Source: Oscillospiraceae bacterium (lineage in GTDB: Bacteria; Bacillota; Clostridia; Oscillospirales; Acutalibacteraceae). Taken from it: a stretch of DNA of 47,179 nucleotides. The DNA lies in assembly GCA_015066525.1 (NCBI GenBank), contig SVOG01000028.1, forward strand, positions 1 through 47,179, written 5' to 3'. The notes beneath the pieces are model-generated. The model saw only the letters and a program-made list of their open reading frames with translations, made no database searches and was not told the origin of the DNA. How positions within the stretch are numbered: the first letter of the stretch is position 1; each line of letters opens with the position of its first letter. A program made the translations under genes and the position numbers. Of this stretch, positions 31,843-39,968 are shown piece by piece.

Positions 31843-33015
31843 TTAAATATTCTTAATTATCTCGTCCGCAAGTTCTTCGAGCTCTTTGATATTCTGCTCG
31901 GTAACGCGGGTTTTAATGGATACGGTTTTATCGAGGATATGGATATTCTGCATACCCTCAAATTCTGCACGCATTGTCTTGAGCGCAGACGGCGCCCAGG
32001 AGGTATTCTCCACGAGGGCTACGGTGCGGTTTCTGAAGGTCTTTATCTTCAGGTGGTGCAGGTAGTCCGCCATCGGCGCAAACACGCCTGCGTCATAGCT
32101 CGACGCCATACAGAGGAGCACGCTGTGACGGAAGCCGTCCTCCACGCACTCCGCAATATCGTCACGCGAGAGGTCCGCCATCGCAACTCTCGGGCAGCCC
32201 TTTGCCTCGAGGATTTCCTTCATCTTCTCAGCAGCGCCGAGTGTATTGCCGTGGATGGAAGCAACGGCGATGAATACGCCCCTGTCCTCAGGCTCATATT
32301 TTGACCAGGTATCATAAAGTCTGACGACCTCGGGAATCGTATCGGTCAAAACGGGTCCGTGGAGCGGACAGATAACCGCGATGTCGAGTGCAGATGCTTT
32401 TTTAAGAAGCGCCTGTACCTGCGCGCCGTATTTACCGACAATATTGAAGTAATATCTTCTTGCCTCGCAGCTCCATCCCTCGTCGGCGTCTACGGTGCCG
32501 AATTTGCCGAACGCGTCAGCCGAGAAGAGCACCTTGTCCTTGCTGTCATAGGACACCATAACCTCCGGCCAGTGTACCATCGGCGCCATCATAAAGGTCA
32601 GGGTGTGTGCGCCGAGGGAGAGCGTGTCATTCTCCTTCACGGCGGTGACGCGCGACGCGTCGAGGTCGCAGAACTGCGGCAGCATTCTCAGTGCCGAAGC
32701 GGATACAACTACCTGCATTGCGGGATATTTATCGCACGCCGCCTGAATGCCGAAGGAATGGTCGGGCTCGAGGTGGTGCACAATCAAATAATCGGGCATT
32801 CTGCCGCCAAGTTCACTCTCGAGATTCCCGAGCCAGCGGTCAACCGCAATCTTGTCCACACTGTCGCAAATCGCTACCTTCTCATCCAGGATGAGATAGG
32901 AGTTATAAGCCATACCGTTTTCGAGCATATACTGCGACTCGAAAAGGTCGATATCGTAATCATTTACGCCAATGTATTGAATTGAATCAGTAATTTTAAC
33001 GTCTTTAATGTCCAT
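31843..33015 (-). CDS. fprA: Flavodiiron protein (FprA, A-type flavoprotein)
   Basis: 390 aa from the preferred ATG (GGAG 9 bp upstream; an ATG 9 bases earlier at 33024 would touch the RBS). Residues ~1-245 form the beta-lactamase-like diiron domain with HHLEPDHS (~79-86; the H-x-E-x-D metal-ligand motif) and further His ligands in MVHWPEVMVSYD and CPLHGPVL. ~250-390 is a flavodoxin-like FMN domain (AVASIHGNTLGAAEKMKEIL). The enzyme reduces O2 to water and/or NO to N2O in the cytoplasm. It is first in a two-gene operon with the flavin reductase, driven by a divergent promoter at 33045-33073. Confidence 0.95.
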   Translation of the reverse strand: MDIKDVKITDSIQYIGVNDYDIDLFESQYMLENGMAYNSYLILDEKVAICDSVDKIAVDRWLGNLESELGGRMPDYLIVHHLEPDHSFGIQAACDKYPAMQVVVSASALRMLPQFCDLDASRVTAVKENDTLSLGAHTLTFMMAPMVHWPEVMVSYDSKDKVLFSADAFGKFGTVDADEGWSCEARRYYFNIVGKYGAQVQALLKKASALDIAVICPLHGPVLTDTIPEVVRLYDTWSKYEPEDRGVFIAVASIHGNTLGAAEKMKEILEAKGCPRVAMADLSRDDIAECVEDGFRHSVLLCMASSYDAGVFAPMADYLHHLKIKTFRNRTVALVENTSWAPSALKTMRAEFEGMQNIHILDKTVSIKTRVTEQNIKELEELADEIIKNI

Positions 33016-33044
33016 GGGTATCATCTCCTTTTTTTATTGCTTTC

Positions 33045-33073
33045 ATTTTACAATAAAACGCGGAGTATTGCAA
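33045..33073 (-). promoter_or_regulatory. Promoter of the fprA-flavin reductase operon
   Basis: Minus strand TTGCAA (33068-33073), 17-bp spacer, TAAAAT (33045-33050), 30 bp before the fprA ATG. Confidence 0.65.
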
Positions 33074-33079
33074 TAATAA

Positions 33080-33108
33080 TTGATTATTTTTCCGCAATAT
33101 GGTATGAT
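33080..33108 (+). promoter_or_regulatory. Promoter of the NahK-like kinase gene
   Basis: TTGATT (33080-33085), 17-bp spacer, TATGAT (33103-33108). The expected start is ~33115, only ~9 nt before the ATG at 33124; this rules out an earlier in-frame ATG at 33037. Confidence 0.65.
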
Positions 33109-33123
33109 AGAAACGGTGATGAA

Positions 33124-34218
33124 ATGGAAAGCTTAAACAGTATACTGAATCAATTTAAGTTTGACGGCGAACTCGTCTCCTGCAAGGAGTTCGGTTCGGG
33201 TCATATCAATAAGACTTATATTGCAAAATATCAGAATAACGGCGCTGAGCAGCGCTACGTTGTGCAGCGCGTAAACGGCGCAGTATTTAAGAATATCGAC
33301 GAGCTGATGGAGAATGTATTTGCCGTCACCTCCTACCTGCGTCAGATTATCAGGGAAAACGGCGGCGACCCCGACCGCGAGACCCTGCATTATATCAGGA
33401 CGAAGGACGGCTCGAAGTACTACACCTGCTCCGACGGCTCATTCTACCGCGCCTATATCTTCGTCAGAAACAGCATTAGTTATGATTCTGCCGACACGCC
33501 CGAACTCTTCGGCAGAAGCGGCGTGGCATTCGGCAGATTCCAGAAAATGCTCAGCGGATTCGACTCGGACAAGCTGTATGTCACGATTCCGAATTTTCAC
33601 AACACCATCTGGCGCTACGAAAATGAATTCTCCCCCGCTCTCAAACTCGATGTGAAGAACAGAGCGGACTCCTGCCGCGAAGAAATCGACTTTATCAACG
33701 CGCGCAAAGAGGAGATGGGTCGGATTGAAGAATTTGTACAGTCGGGCGCAATTCCGCTCAGAGTAACGCATAACGACACGAAGCTCAATAACGTGATGTT
33801 TGACAAAGACACGAACGAATGCGTCTGCGTCATTGACCTCGACACGGTGATGCCCGGCGTGGCACTCTTTGACTTCGCGGATGCGATACGCTTCGGCGCG
33901 AGCACGGCGGCGGAAGATGAGGCGGACCTCAGTAAGGTATCGCTCGACCTCGACTATTTCAAGTCGTACACGGAAGGTTTTCTCGGCGAATGCGGTGACA
34001 CCCTCAACGAATGCGAAAAAGCGAATCTCCCCTTTGCCGCCAAGCTGATTACGCTGGAGCTGGGTATGCGCTTTTTAACGGACTACCTCAACGGCGATAT
34101 TTATTTCAAGACGGACTACCCCGAGCACAATCTCGTGCGCGCACGAAACCAGCTTGCTCTCGCGCGCGATATGGAAAACAAGCTCGATGAGATGAATCGG
34201 ATTATCGGAGCGATATAA
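33124..34218 (+). CDS. N-acetylhexosamine 1-kinase-like phosphotransferase (NahK-like)
   Basis: 364 aa. It matches the known layout of bifidobacterial NahK: GSGHINKTYIAKY near the N-terminus, RVTHNDTKLNNVMFD (catalytic Asp ~217-222), IDLDTVMPGVALFDFADAIRFGASTAAEDEADLSKV (metal-binding DLD and the following loop), and ELGMRFLTDYLNGDIYFKTDYPEHNLVRARNQL near the C-terminus. NahK uses ATP to make GlcNAc-1-P or GalNAc-1-P from sugars released from mucin or milk oligosaccharides. No lacto-N-biose phosphorylase or sugar transporter is nearby, so the source of the hexosamine here is open. Start chosen because the promoter is downstream of the earlier ATG and GGTGA precedes this one. Confidence 0.88.
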   Translation: MESLNSILNQFKFDGELVSCKEFGSGHINKTYIAKYQNNGAEQRYVVQRVNGAVFKNIDELMENVFAVTSYLRQIIRENGGDPDRETLHYIRTKDGSKYYTCSDGSFYRAYIFVRNSISYDSADTPELFGRSGVAFGRFQKMLSGFDSDKLYVTIPNFHNTIWRYENEFSPALKLDVKNRADSCREEIDFINARKEEMGRIEEFVQSGAIPLRVTHNDTKLNNVMFDKDTNECVCVIDLDTVMPGVALFDFADAIRFGASTAAEDEADLSKVSLDLDYFKSYTEGFLGECGDTLNECEKANLPFAAKLITLELGMRFLTDYLNGDIYFKTDYPEHNLVRARNQLALARDMENKLDEMNRIIGAI

Positions 34219-34228
34219 TCGCTCCGAT
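34204..34228 (+). terminator. Terminator of the NahK-like gene
   Basis: 11-bp arms ATCGGAGCGAT / ATCGCTCCGAT followed by GTTTTTTT; the stop codon lies in the loop. Confidence 0.9.
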
Positions 34229-34263
34229 GTTTTTTTACTTACACCGGTTTTCATAAATAAAAA

Positions 34264-34287
34264 ATGCTCCCTTGACAAGGGGAGCAT
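34264..34287 (-). terminator. Terminator of the MacA/MacB-like operon
   Basis: ATGCTCCC(C)TT / AAGGGAGCAT hairpin followed on the minus strand by a T-run, ~18 bp after the permease stop. Confidence 0.85.
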
Positions 34288-34304
34288 TATTTGGTTGATT
34301 AGTT

Positions 34305-35555
34305 TTATTCACTTCTGAGGGCGTCAATCGGGCTGAGCATCGCTGCCTTGCGGGCGGGATAGATGCCGAAGAAAAGACCCGTTCCACTCGAGAACAACAG
34401 GGCGAGTAATACCAGCCAGATGCTGATTTTGGGCGTGATGTCAATAATCGCGCAAGCACCGAATGCGCCCGCGACGCCGAGCAGGACGCCGATTAGTCCA
34501 CCAATGAGACAGAGGATAACCGACTCCGTCAAAAACTGCATCGTAATAACGCGTGTCTTAGCGCCGAGGGATTTACGGATACCGATTTCCCTCGTTCGCT
34601 CGGTAACGGACACGAGCATAATATTCATCACGCCGATACCGCCGACCAAAAGCGAGATGGCGCCGACACCTGCGATGAAGATGGTAAGCACCTTCATAAC
34701 GATGTCCACGATTTCAATATAAGTTGCCATATTTTGAGCGGTATACATACCGTTCTCGTAATTCGAGTGCGCCGCCTTGAGATAGTTCACCGTCGCGTTT
34801 CCGACCGCGTCGTAATCCGCGCCCTCCTTGGCAATAACGAACACACTGCTCAGTTTCGAGCCGCTGCCCGTAATCTGCGTCAGCGTCGTACAAGGCATAA
34901 AGAGTGCGATAATCGGCTTGTCAGAATTCGACTTAAACATATTCGCCATACCGCCGGAGCCGCCGAGCGAACTCGCCATCGAATCAACATTCGCAACACC
35001 GCAGACCTTTATCTTCATTGACCTGCCGCTCGAAGTAACCGTAACGGACTCTCCCGTTACATCCTCGTAGCCGTAAACCGACTTCGCGGACTCAATACCC
35101 ATAACGGCAATGGGAGCATTCGCGTCGTACTCCTCGTCGTTAAAGAAACGTCCGTGGTCGCAGGTATTCGTCAGGGCAAACTGCACGTCGCTGTTGACGC
35201 CAATCATCATCACCGTCGCTTCGGTCGCCGACTTATCAATCGTCGCTCTGCCGAAACCCATCAGCATCGGGGAGCAGCGCTCGACGTCCTTCACCTTCGT
35301 CTTGATATTCGCGACGTCATCAAGGGTGATATAGTCGCCGTCGGACGCCTGCGTCTCATCGACGCTGACGAGTACTGCGTTGGAGCCCATATCCTGGATT
35401 AATCCAACAATATAGTCACGCACGCCCGTACCAGCGCCGACAATCATAATAACCGAGGTGATACCGATAATGATACCGAGCATCGTTAAAAGCGAACGCA
35501 TCCAGTTAGCCTTGATACACTTTATGGCAATTTTAAGGCTTTCCGAAATATTCAA
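34305..35555 (-). CDS. MacB/FtsX-like ABC transporter permease (no ATPase domain)
   Basis: 416 aa. MacB-type permease: N-terminal membrane segment with LLTMLGIIIGITSVIMIVGAG (~20-42), a large extracellular MacB-PCD domain (~45-280, 'GSNAVLVSVD', 'VMGIESAKSVYGYE'), and three C-terminal FtsX helices including GGIGVMNIMLVSVTERTREIGIRKSLGAK (~305-335) and ISLLVGG. It lacks the Walker A/B nucleotide-binding domain carried by Gram-negative MacB. It follows the MacA-like adaptor by 12 bp. A partner ATPase would normally be encoded between or beside these two genes, and none is seen in this window. Exports peptides, lipids or drugs in known systems; substrate unknown. Confidence 0.92.
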   Translation of the reverse strand: MNISESLKIAIKCIKANWMRSLLTMLGIIIGITSVIMIVGAGTGVRDYIVGLIQDMGSNAVLVSVDETQASDGDYITLDDVANIKTKVKDVERCSPMLMGFGRATIDKSATEATVMMIGVNSDVQFALTNTCDHGRFFNDEEYDANAPIAVMGIESAKSVYGYEDVTGESVTVTSSGRSMKIKVCGVANVDSMASSLGGSGGMANMFKSNSDKPIIALFMPCTTLTQITGSGSKLSSVFVIAKEGADYDAVGNATVNYLKAAHSNYENGMYTAQNMATYIEIVDIVMKVLTIFIAGVGAISLLVGGIGVMNIMLVSVTERTREIGIRKSLGAKTRVITMQFLTESVILCLIGGLIGVLLGVAGAFGACAIIDITPKISIWLVLLALLFSSGTGLFFGIYPARKAAMLSPIDALRSE

Positions 35556-35567
35556 AATACTTACCTC

Positions 35568-37253
35568 TTATTTCACCTTAACTTTGAAGGTTTCTTCTGT
35601 ATAATCCTGTCCGGGAGTGGAGACAATCTTGTCGCCCACGCTAAGTCCGCTCTTGATTTCATACGCAAAGTCAGAGTGCGCACCGACTTCAATCTTCGTC
35701 TTGGTGACGGTGCCCTCTTCCTCGTCGTACTTATAGACGTAGGAGCCTTCCTTCTCGAGCACGATGGACTCAATCGGAACAGTCGGAATGGCATTATAAG
35801 AGCCGGTCTGAATCTGGACATTCGCCTCAAATCCGGCAATAATATTCGCGTCGGGCTGGTCAACGCTGACGACGCATTCCACGCCTGCGCCCTTCTCCGT
35901 CAGAGAGGATAGACCGCTGACACCCGCCATCGAGCCGACATTGTCGAGGAGCGAGCTACTTGAGCCGCCCGTTGCGGTGGGGGCAATGCTGAGAATTTCA
36001 CCGGTATACTTGCCGTAAGCGGTGGTAATCTCCGCCTTCATACCCGTCGATACCTTATGGACATCGTATTCGCCGAGTGAAATTGTCACAACGAGGTCGC
36101 CGAGGTTCTCAACCTTGATACCCGTCTGAAGAGCCGATGTCTGCATACCGGGCTCAAGCGATACCTCGGTAACGACACCATCAATCGTCGATACCCAGCC
36201 TGCGCTGAGTTCGGACTGTGTTCTTCTGAGTGTGTCAAGCGCCGTCTTCGTCGCATTCATTGCCTGCTTCTGCGCATTGAGCGCCGTCTTGCTTGCGCCG
36301 ACGGAGAACAGTTCACGCTGTGCATAGAGGGATGCGAGCTGAAGCTGGGTGCTGGTATAAGTCACGTTGTCACTGTTTGCGATGGATTTGCCGATGCCTT
36401 CCCAGTCAACGGATTTCACTGCGGTTTCTACGGCAGTTACGGCAACGCCACTGTCGATAATCAGCTTCGTTTCGTCGATAAGACCCTTCTTAATCGCCTC
36501 GCTCATCGCGTCACCCGCCGCCTTAGCAATAGCCTCGGGGGAATAAGTGCCCTTCTTGAGTTCTTCGGAAATGGTCTCCATAACTTCGCGCGTAATCGCG
36601 TTTGTCGTGGTGATGTCATCGCTCAATGAGTTGATGGTTTCCGTCAGTTTCTCGAGCGTTTCCACAACGCCGGCAAGGTCATCCGCAATATCCGTAACGG
36701 CTGTGCTGCCGGAACCGGGAAGAATCGGGTCACTCTTGACACTCGAGCCGCCGCTCGCCTTCACCTCGTTATTCGGCTGCGTGGCACCATTCGCTTTCTC
36801 GAGCTGCTTGAGTTTTTTCTCAAGCGGGGCAATCTGCTTATTCACCGATTTCAGTTTCGCTGCATTTTCCTTCTGATTCTTCAGCGAGGTGTAATACGCT
36901 GATTTTGAATCATTGTAGCTTGCCTGCATGGAAGCAATCTGTCCGTCGAGTTCCTCGGTGCTGAAGGTAGCGAGTTTGTCGCCCTTCTTCACCCTGTCGC
37001 CGACCTTGACGTAGACATCCTTGCAGTTTGCAACGGTTGCGGCAGAATAGGTCTTCACCGCGCCTGCGCTGACGGTACCCGTGGCGTTAATATCCTCCAC
37101 GATGTCGCCCGTACCGATTTCGGCAAGGGTCACGCTTGGCACCTTGCTCTGTGCTGCGACAACGCTGATGGCAGCAATCGCTGCGACAACCGCGAGCACA
37201 ATGCAGACGATGAAAATAATCTTACCTTTTTTGCTCTTTTTTACAGTAGCCAT
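35568..37253 (-). CDS. MacA/HlyD-like efflux adaptor protein
   Basis: 561 aa. N-terminal membrane anchor (KIIFIVCIVLAVVAAIAAISVVA, ~10-32), then a biotinyl-lipoyl-like half (TVSAGAVKTYSAATVANCKDVYVKVGDRVKKGDKLATF, ~57-94), an alpha-helical hairpin (~105-350), the second lipoyl half (SAGWVSTIDGVVTEVSLEPGMQTSALQTG, ~352-380) and beta-barrel/membrane-proximal domains. The hairpin is interrupted by a Gly/Ser/Pro-rich and low-complexity insert (~150-290) that makes it about 150 residues longer than usual MacA. It is the promoter-proximal gene (TTGACT-17-TATACT) and forms an extracytoplasmic link for the permease encoded next. Confidence 0.92.
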   Translation of the reverse strand: MATVKKSKKGKIIFIVCIVLAVVAAIAAISVVAAQSKVPSVTLAEIGTGDIVEDINATGTVSAGAVKTYSAATVANCKDVYVKVGDRVKKGDKLATFSTEELDGQIASMQASYNDSKSAYYTSLKNQKENAAKLKSVNKQIAPLEKKLKQLEKANGATQPNNEVKASGGSSVKSDPILPGSGSTAVTDIADDLAGVVETLEKLTETINSLSDDITTTNAITREVMETISEELKKGTYSPEAIAKAAGDAMSEAIKKGLIDETKLIIDSGVAVTAVETAVKSVDWEGIGKSIANSDNVTYTSTQLQLASLYAQRELFSVGASKTALNAQKQAMNATKTALDTLRRTQSELSAGWVSTIDGVVTEVSLEPGMQTSALQTGIKVENLGDLVVTISLGEYDVHKVSTGMKAEITTAYGKYTGEILSIAPTATGGSSSSLLDNVGSMAGVSGLSSLTEKGAGVECVVSVDQPDANIIAGFEANVQIQTGSYNAIPTVPIESIVLEKEGSYVYKYDEEEGTVTKTKIEVGAHSDFAYEIKSGLSVGDKIVSTPGQDYTEETFKVKVK

Positions 37254-37298
37254 AAATCCATCCTCTTTCGTAAAGAGTAATATTTAATATACAACTTA

Positions 37299-37327
37299 AG
37301 TATAATTTCAGTCAGTATAAAAGTCAA
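37299..37327 (-). promoter_or_regulatory. Promoter of the MacA/MacB-like operon
   Basis: Minus strand TTGACT (37322-37327), 17-bp spacer, TATACT (37299-37304), ~46 bp before the ATG; the -35 is only 13 bp beyond the purD stop. Confidence 0.7.
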
Positions 37328-37339
37328 TAACTTTTTGTA

Positions 37340-38617
37340 TTATTTCAGCGCGTCAAGTGCCCGCTTGCCGATATCGTGGCGGAAATGTGCACCTTCAAAC
37401 TGAATCCGGGACACCGCGTCGTACGATTTCTGCAGGGCATCACGGATGTCACTGCCCAGCGCAGTCACGCCGAGCACACGACCGCCCGCGGTCACGAGTT
37501 TGCCATCCTTAATGGCGGTGCCCGCGTGGTAAACGGTCACGCCGTCAAGCTGACCGTCGGTAAGACCCGTAATCTCGATTCCCTTCGGATACGATTTCGG
37601 ATAGCCGCCCGACGCCATAATGACGCAGGTACAGGCATCCTCGCTCCACTCGATGTCGAGGTCGGAAAGCGTTTCGTTGTTGATTGCTTCAAAAATATCG
37701 ACGATGTCCGTTTTAAGACGGGGCAGGACGACCTGCGTTTCGGGATCGCCGAAACGGCAGTTATACTCAATCACCTTCGGTCCCTTCGGGGTAATCATCA
37801 ATCCGAAATAGAGGCATCCTTTGAAGGTTCTTCCCTCCTGATTCATCGCCTCCATCGTGGGGATGAAGATTTTATCCATACATTCTTTTGCCACCTCGTC
37901 GGTGTAATACGGATTCGGGGAAACGGTACCCATACCGCCCGTATTCAAACCCTTGTCGCCGTCGAGGGCGCGCTTATGGTCCATGGAGGATACCATCGGT
38001 TTCACGCACTTGCCGTCGGTGAAGGCGAGCACGGAGACCTCGGGACCCGTAAGAAATTCCTCGATAACGATGTGGTTACCACTGTCGCCGAACACCTTGT
38101 CCTCCATAATCTCGCGAACGCCTGCCACGGCATCTTCGAGATTTTCGGGAATAATCACGCCCTTGCCGAGCGCTAAACCGTCGGCTTTGATAACCGTCGG
38201 GAATTCGTTTTTCTCGGTGATGTAGCGAATCGCATCATCGGCGTTATCAAACACCTGATACTCCGCGGTCGGAATACCGTAGTTCAGCATAAGATTCTTC
38301 GAGAACACCTTGGAGCCCTCAATAATCGCCGCATTGGCACGCGGTCCGAAGGTGGCAATGCCGGCTGCATTCAGCGCATCGACCATACCGAGCACAAGCG
38401 GGTCATCGGGCGCTACGACCACGAGGTCTGCCTTAATCTCTTTTGCGAGATTCGCCACGCCGTCAATATCGCACGCGCCGACGTCGAAGCATTCCGCATC
38501 ATATGAAATGCCGCCGTTTCCCGGCGTACAGGCGATGTAATCCACCTTGTCAGACTCTTTAATTTTTTTGATTAGAGCGTGCTCTCTGCCGCCCGAACCG
38601 ATTACTAAAACTCTCAT
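37340..38617 (-). CDS. purD: Phosphoribosylamine-glycine ligase
   Basis: 425 aa, ATP-grasp enzyme making glycinamide ribonucleotide in purine synthesis. Signature parts: VLVIGSGGREHAL (2-14), CTPGNGG, DLVVVAPDDPLVLGMVD, EFPTVIKADGLALGKGV (ATP-grasp, ~137-153), VIEEFLTGPEVSVLAFTDG, HKRALDGDKGLNTGGMG, and the C-terminal EYNCRFGDPETQVVLPRL. Full length. Last gene of the purE-purM-purN-purO-purD operon; starts 14 bp after purO. Confidence 0.98.
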   Translation of the reverse strand: MRVLVIGSGGREHALIKKIKESDKVDYIACTPGNGGISYDAECFDVGACDIDGVANLAKEIKADLVVVAPDDPLVLGMVDALNAAGIATFGPRANAAIIEGSKVFSKNLMLNYGIPTAEYQVFDNADDAIRYITEKNEFPTVIKADGLALGKGVIIPENLEDAVAGVREIMEDKVFGDSGNHIVIEEFLTGPEVSVLAFTDGKCVKPMVSSMDHKRALDGDKGLNTGGMGTVSPNPYYTDEVAKECMDKIFIPTMEAMNQEGRTFKGCLYFGLMITPKGPKVIEYNCRFGDPETQVVLPRLKTDIVDIFEAINNETLSDLDIEWSEDACTCVIMASGGYPKSYPKGIEITGLTDGQLDGVTVYHAGTAIKDGKLVTAGGRVLGVTALGSDIRDALQKSYDAVSRIQFEGAHFRHDIGKRALDALK

Positions 38618-38631
38618 ACCGTTCTCCGCAA

Positions 38632-39333
38632 TTACTTGTTTTTATTTATAATTCTGGTCTCCTCCGTGCCGTCCTCAAGGTTGATAAAACGGGTAGAGAG
38701 AGAGACTTTATTGTCCTCGTTGAGATTATCCCATACCATCGCGGTGAAGGTGTCGATATCGCCGTCAATTTCGACCGGCGTCGGCTCGCCTTCAAAGGAC
38801 GGAATCGGATTGCCGTCGCACTGATAGGTATGCAGGAAATGTCCGATACCTGCGTGGGACGGGTACTCCCAGAAATATCTCACACACTCAGGCATTCCCA
38901 TATTCGACTTCAGAATGGACATATTATAGTCGCCGTTCGGCTTCACAACCGCCGAAATTCTCGGGGTATAATTCGGGTAATCATCCTCATACTCACGGGT
39001 GAGGAGCGCGTGACGGTAGCAGTGACCGTCCTTCATATAATCGTAAATCGTGTCCGTCTGGTCACCGTTGGTGACGATGGTCTTGCCATCGAGTTTCAGC
39101 ACGGGATTATAGATGATAAGGTGCGGGTCCTCCATCTTGCTCTCGTCAAAAGCCTTGGTGCGGATGCCGCCCCTGTCGTTCTCTTCAAAAATTCTGTTGC
39201 GCGAATTCACGCTTCTGCCCATAATGAAATAAGCAATAACGGCGTATTTACCGTCCTTACTTCTGCCGGTCACGATACCGCGCCCGGGGTATGAGTTAGT
39301 ATTTAACTCGGTTGCAAGTGATTTGATTTCCAT
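38632..39333 (-). CDS. purO: IMP cyclohydrolase (PurO/PurH-N-like stand-alone family)
   Basis: 233 aa. It matches the stand-alone IMP cyclohydrolase family (archaeal PurO fold) that many Clostridia use in place of the cyclohydrolase half of PurH: YPGRGIVTGRSKDGKYAVIAYFIMGRSVNSRNR near the N-terminus (~15-47), then 'NPVLKLDGKTIVTNGDQTDTIYDYM' and 'YTPRISAV'. It closes FAICAR to IMP, the last step of purine synthesis. Position inside the pur operon between purN and purD fits. The gene symbol follows the archaeal name by analogy. Confidence 0.9.
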   Translation of the reverse strand: MEIKSLATELNTNSYPGRGIVTGRSKDGKYAVIAYFIMGRSVNSRNRIFEENDRGGIRTKAFDESKMEDPHLIIYNPVLKLDGKTIVTNGDQTDTIYDYMKDGHCYRHALLTREYEDDYPNYTPRISAVVKPNGDYNMSILKSNMGMPECVRYFWEYPSHAGIGHFLHTYQCDGNPIPSFEGEPTPVEIDGDIDTFTAMVWDNLNEDNKVSLSTRFINLEDGTEETRIINKNK

Positions 39334-39344
39334 ATTGCCCTCCG

Positions 39345-39968
39345 TTATATAATTTCAGTTTTGTTACCAATAATTTTAATTCTTCCTTCGCAGAAAAGTG
39401 ATACTGCTTTCGGCAGGATTTCCCACTCTGCCTGGCGCATCACGCGGTACTGCAGGATATCCTCGTTGTCGCCCTGCTCCACCGGTACCGCCTTTTGCAG
39501 AATAATCGCGCCGCCGTCCGTAATTTCGTTGACGAAATGTGCGGTGGCGCCCGTCACCTTCACGCCGCTTTCCAGCACGGCTGTGTGTACCCTCTTGCCG
39601 TAAAAACCGTCGCCGCAAAACAGCGGAATCAGGCTCGGGTGAATATTGATAATTCTGTTTCTGTACTGACTCACAAGCTCCTCGCCAAGAATGGAAAGAA
39701 AGCCTGCAAGCACGATTAAATCAATATCTCTGCCGTTAAGAACATCGAGAATTGCTCTGTCATATTCCTCTTTCGAAGAATAACTCTTGCGGTTTACAAC
39801 AGTGCTCTCGATGCCTGCATTTTTTGCTCTTTCGAGCGCATATGCGCCCTCGTTAGATGCGAGCACAAAAGTGATTTTGCCGTTTTTAATCTCTCCCCTG
39901 TTCTGCGCGTCAATCAGCGCCTGCAGGTTCGTGCCGCCGCCCGATACGAATACTGCGATATTCATCAT
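39345..39968 (-). CDS. purN: Phosphoribosylglycinamide formyltransferase
   Basis: 207 aa. Transfers a formyl group from 10-formyl-THF to GAR. Conserved parts: VFVSGGGTNLQALIDA (~7-22), LAGFLSILGEELVSQYRNRIINIHPSLIP (~92-120, containing the catalytic N-x-HPSL), and TGATAHFVNEITDGGAIILQ (~139-158) with catalytic His and Asp. The N-terminus overlaps the end of purM by 4 bp (ATGA), indicating translational coupling. Confidence 0.96.
   Translation of the reverse strand: MMNIAVFVSGGGTNLQALIDAQNRGEIKNGKITFVLASNEGAYALERAKNAGIESTVVNRKSYSSKEEYDRAILDVLNGRDIDLIVLAGFLSILGEELVSQYRNRIINIHPSLIPLFCGDGFYGKRVHTAVLESGVKVTGATAHFVNEITDGGAIILQKAVPVEQGDNEDILQYRVMRQAEWEILPKAVSLFCEGRIKIIGNKTEII

Noticed and set aside
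33037-33123. Upstream ATG extension of the NahK-like kinase
   Set aside because: The promoter and expected transcription start lie downstream of it, and the family N-terminus begins at 33124.
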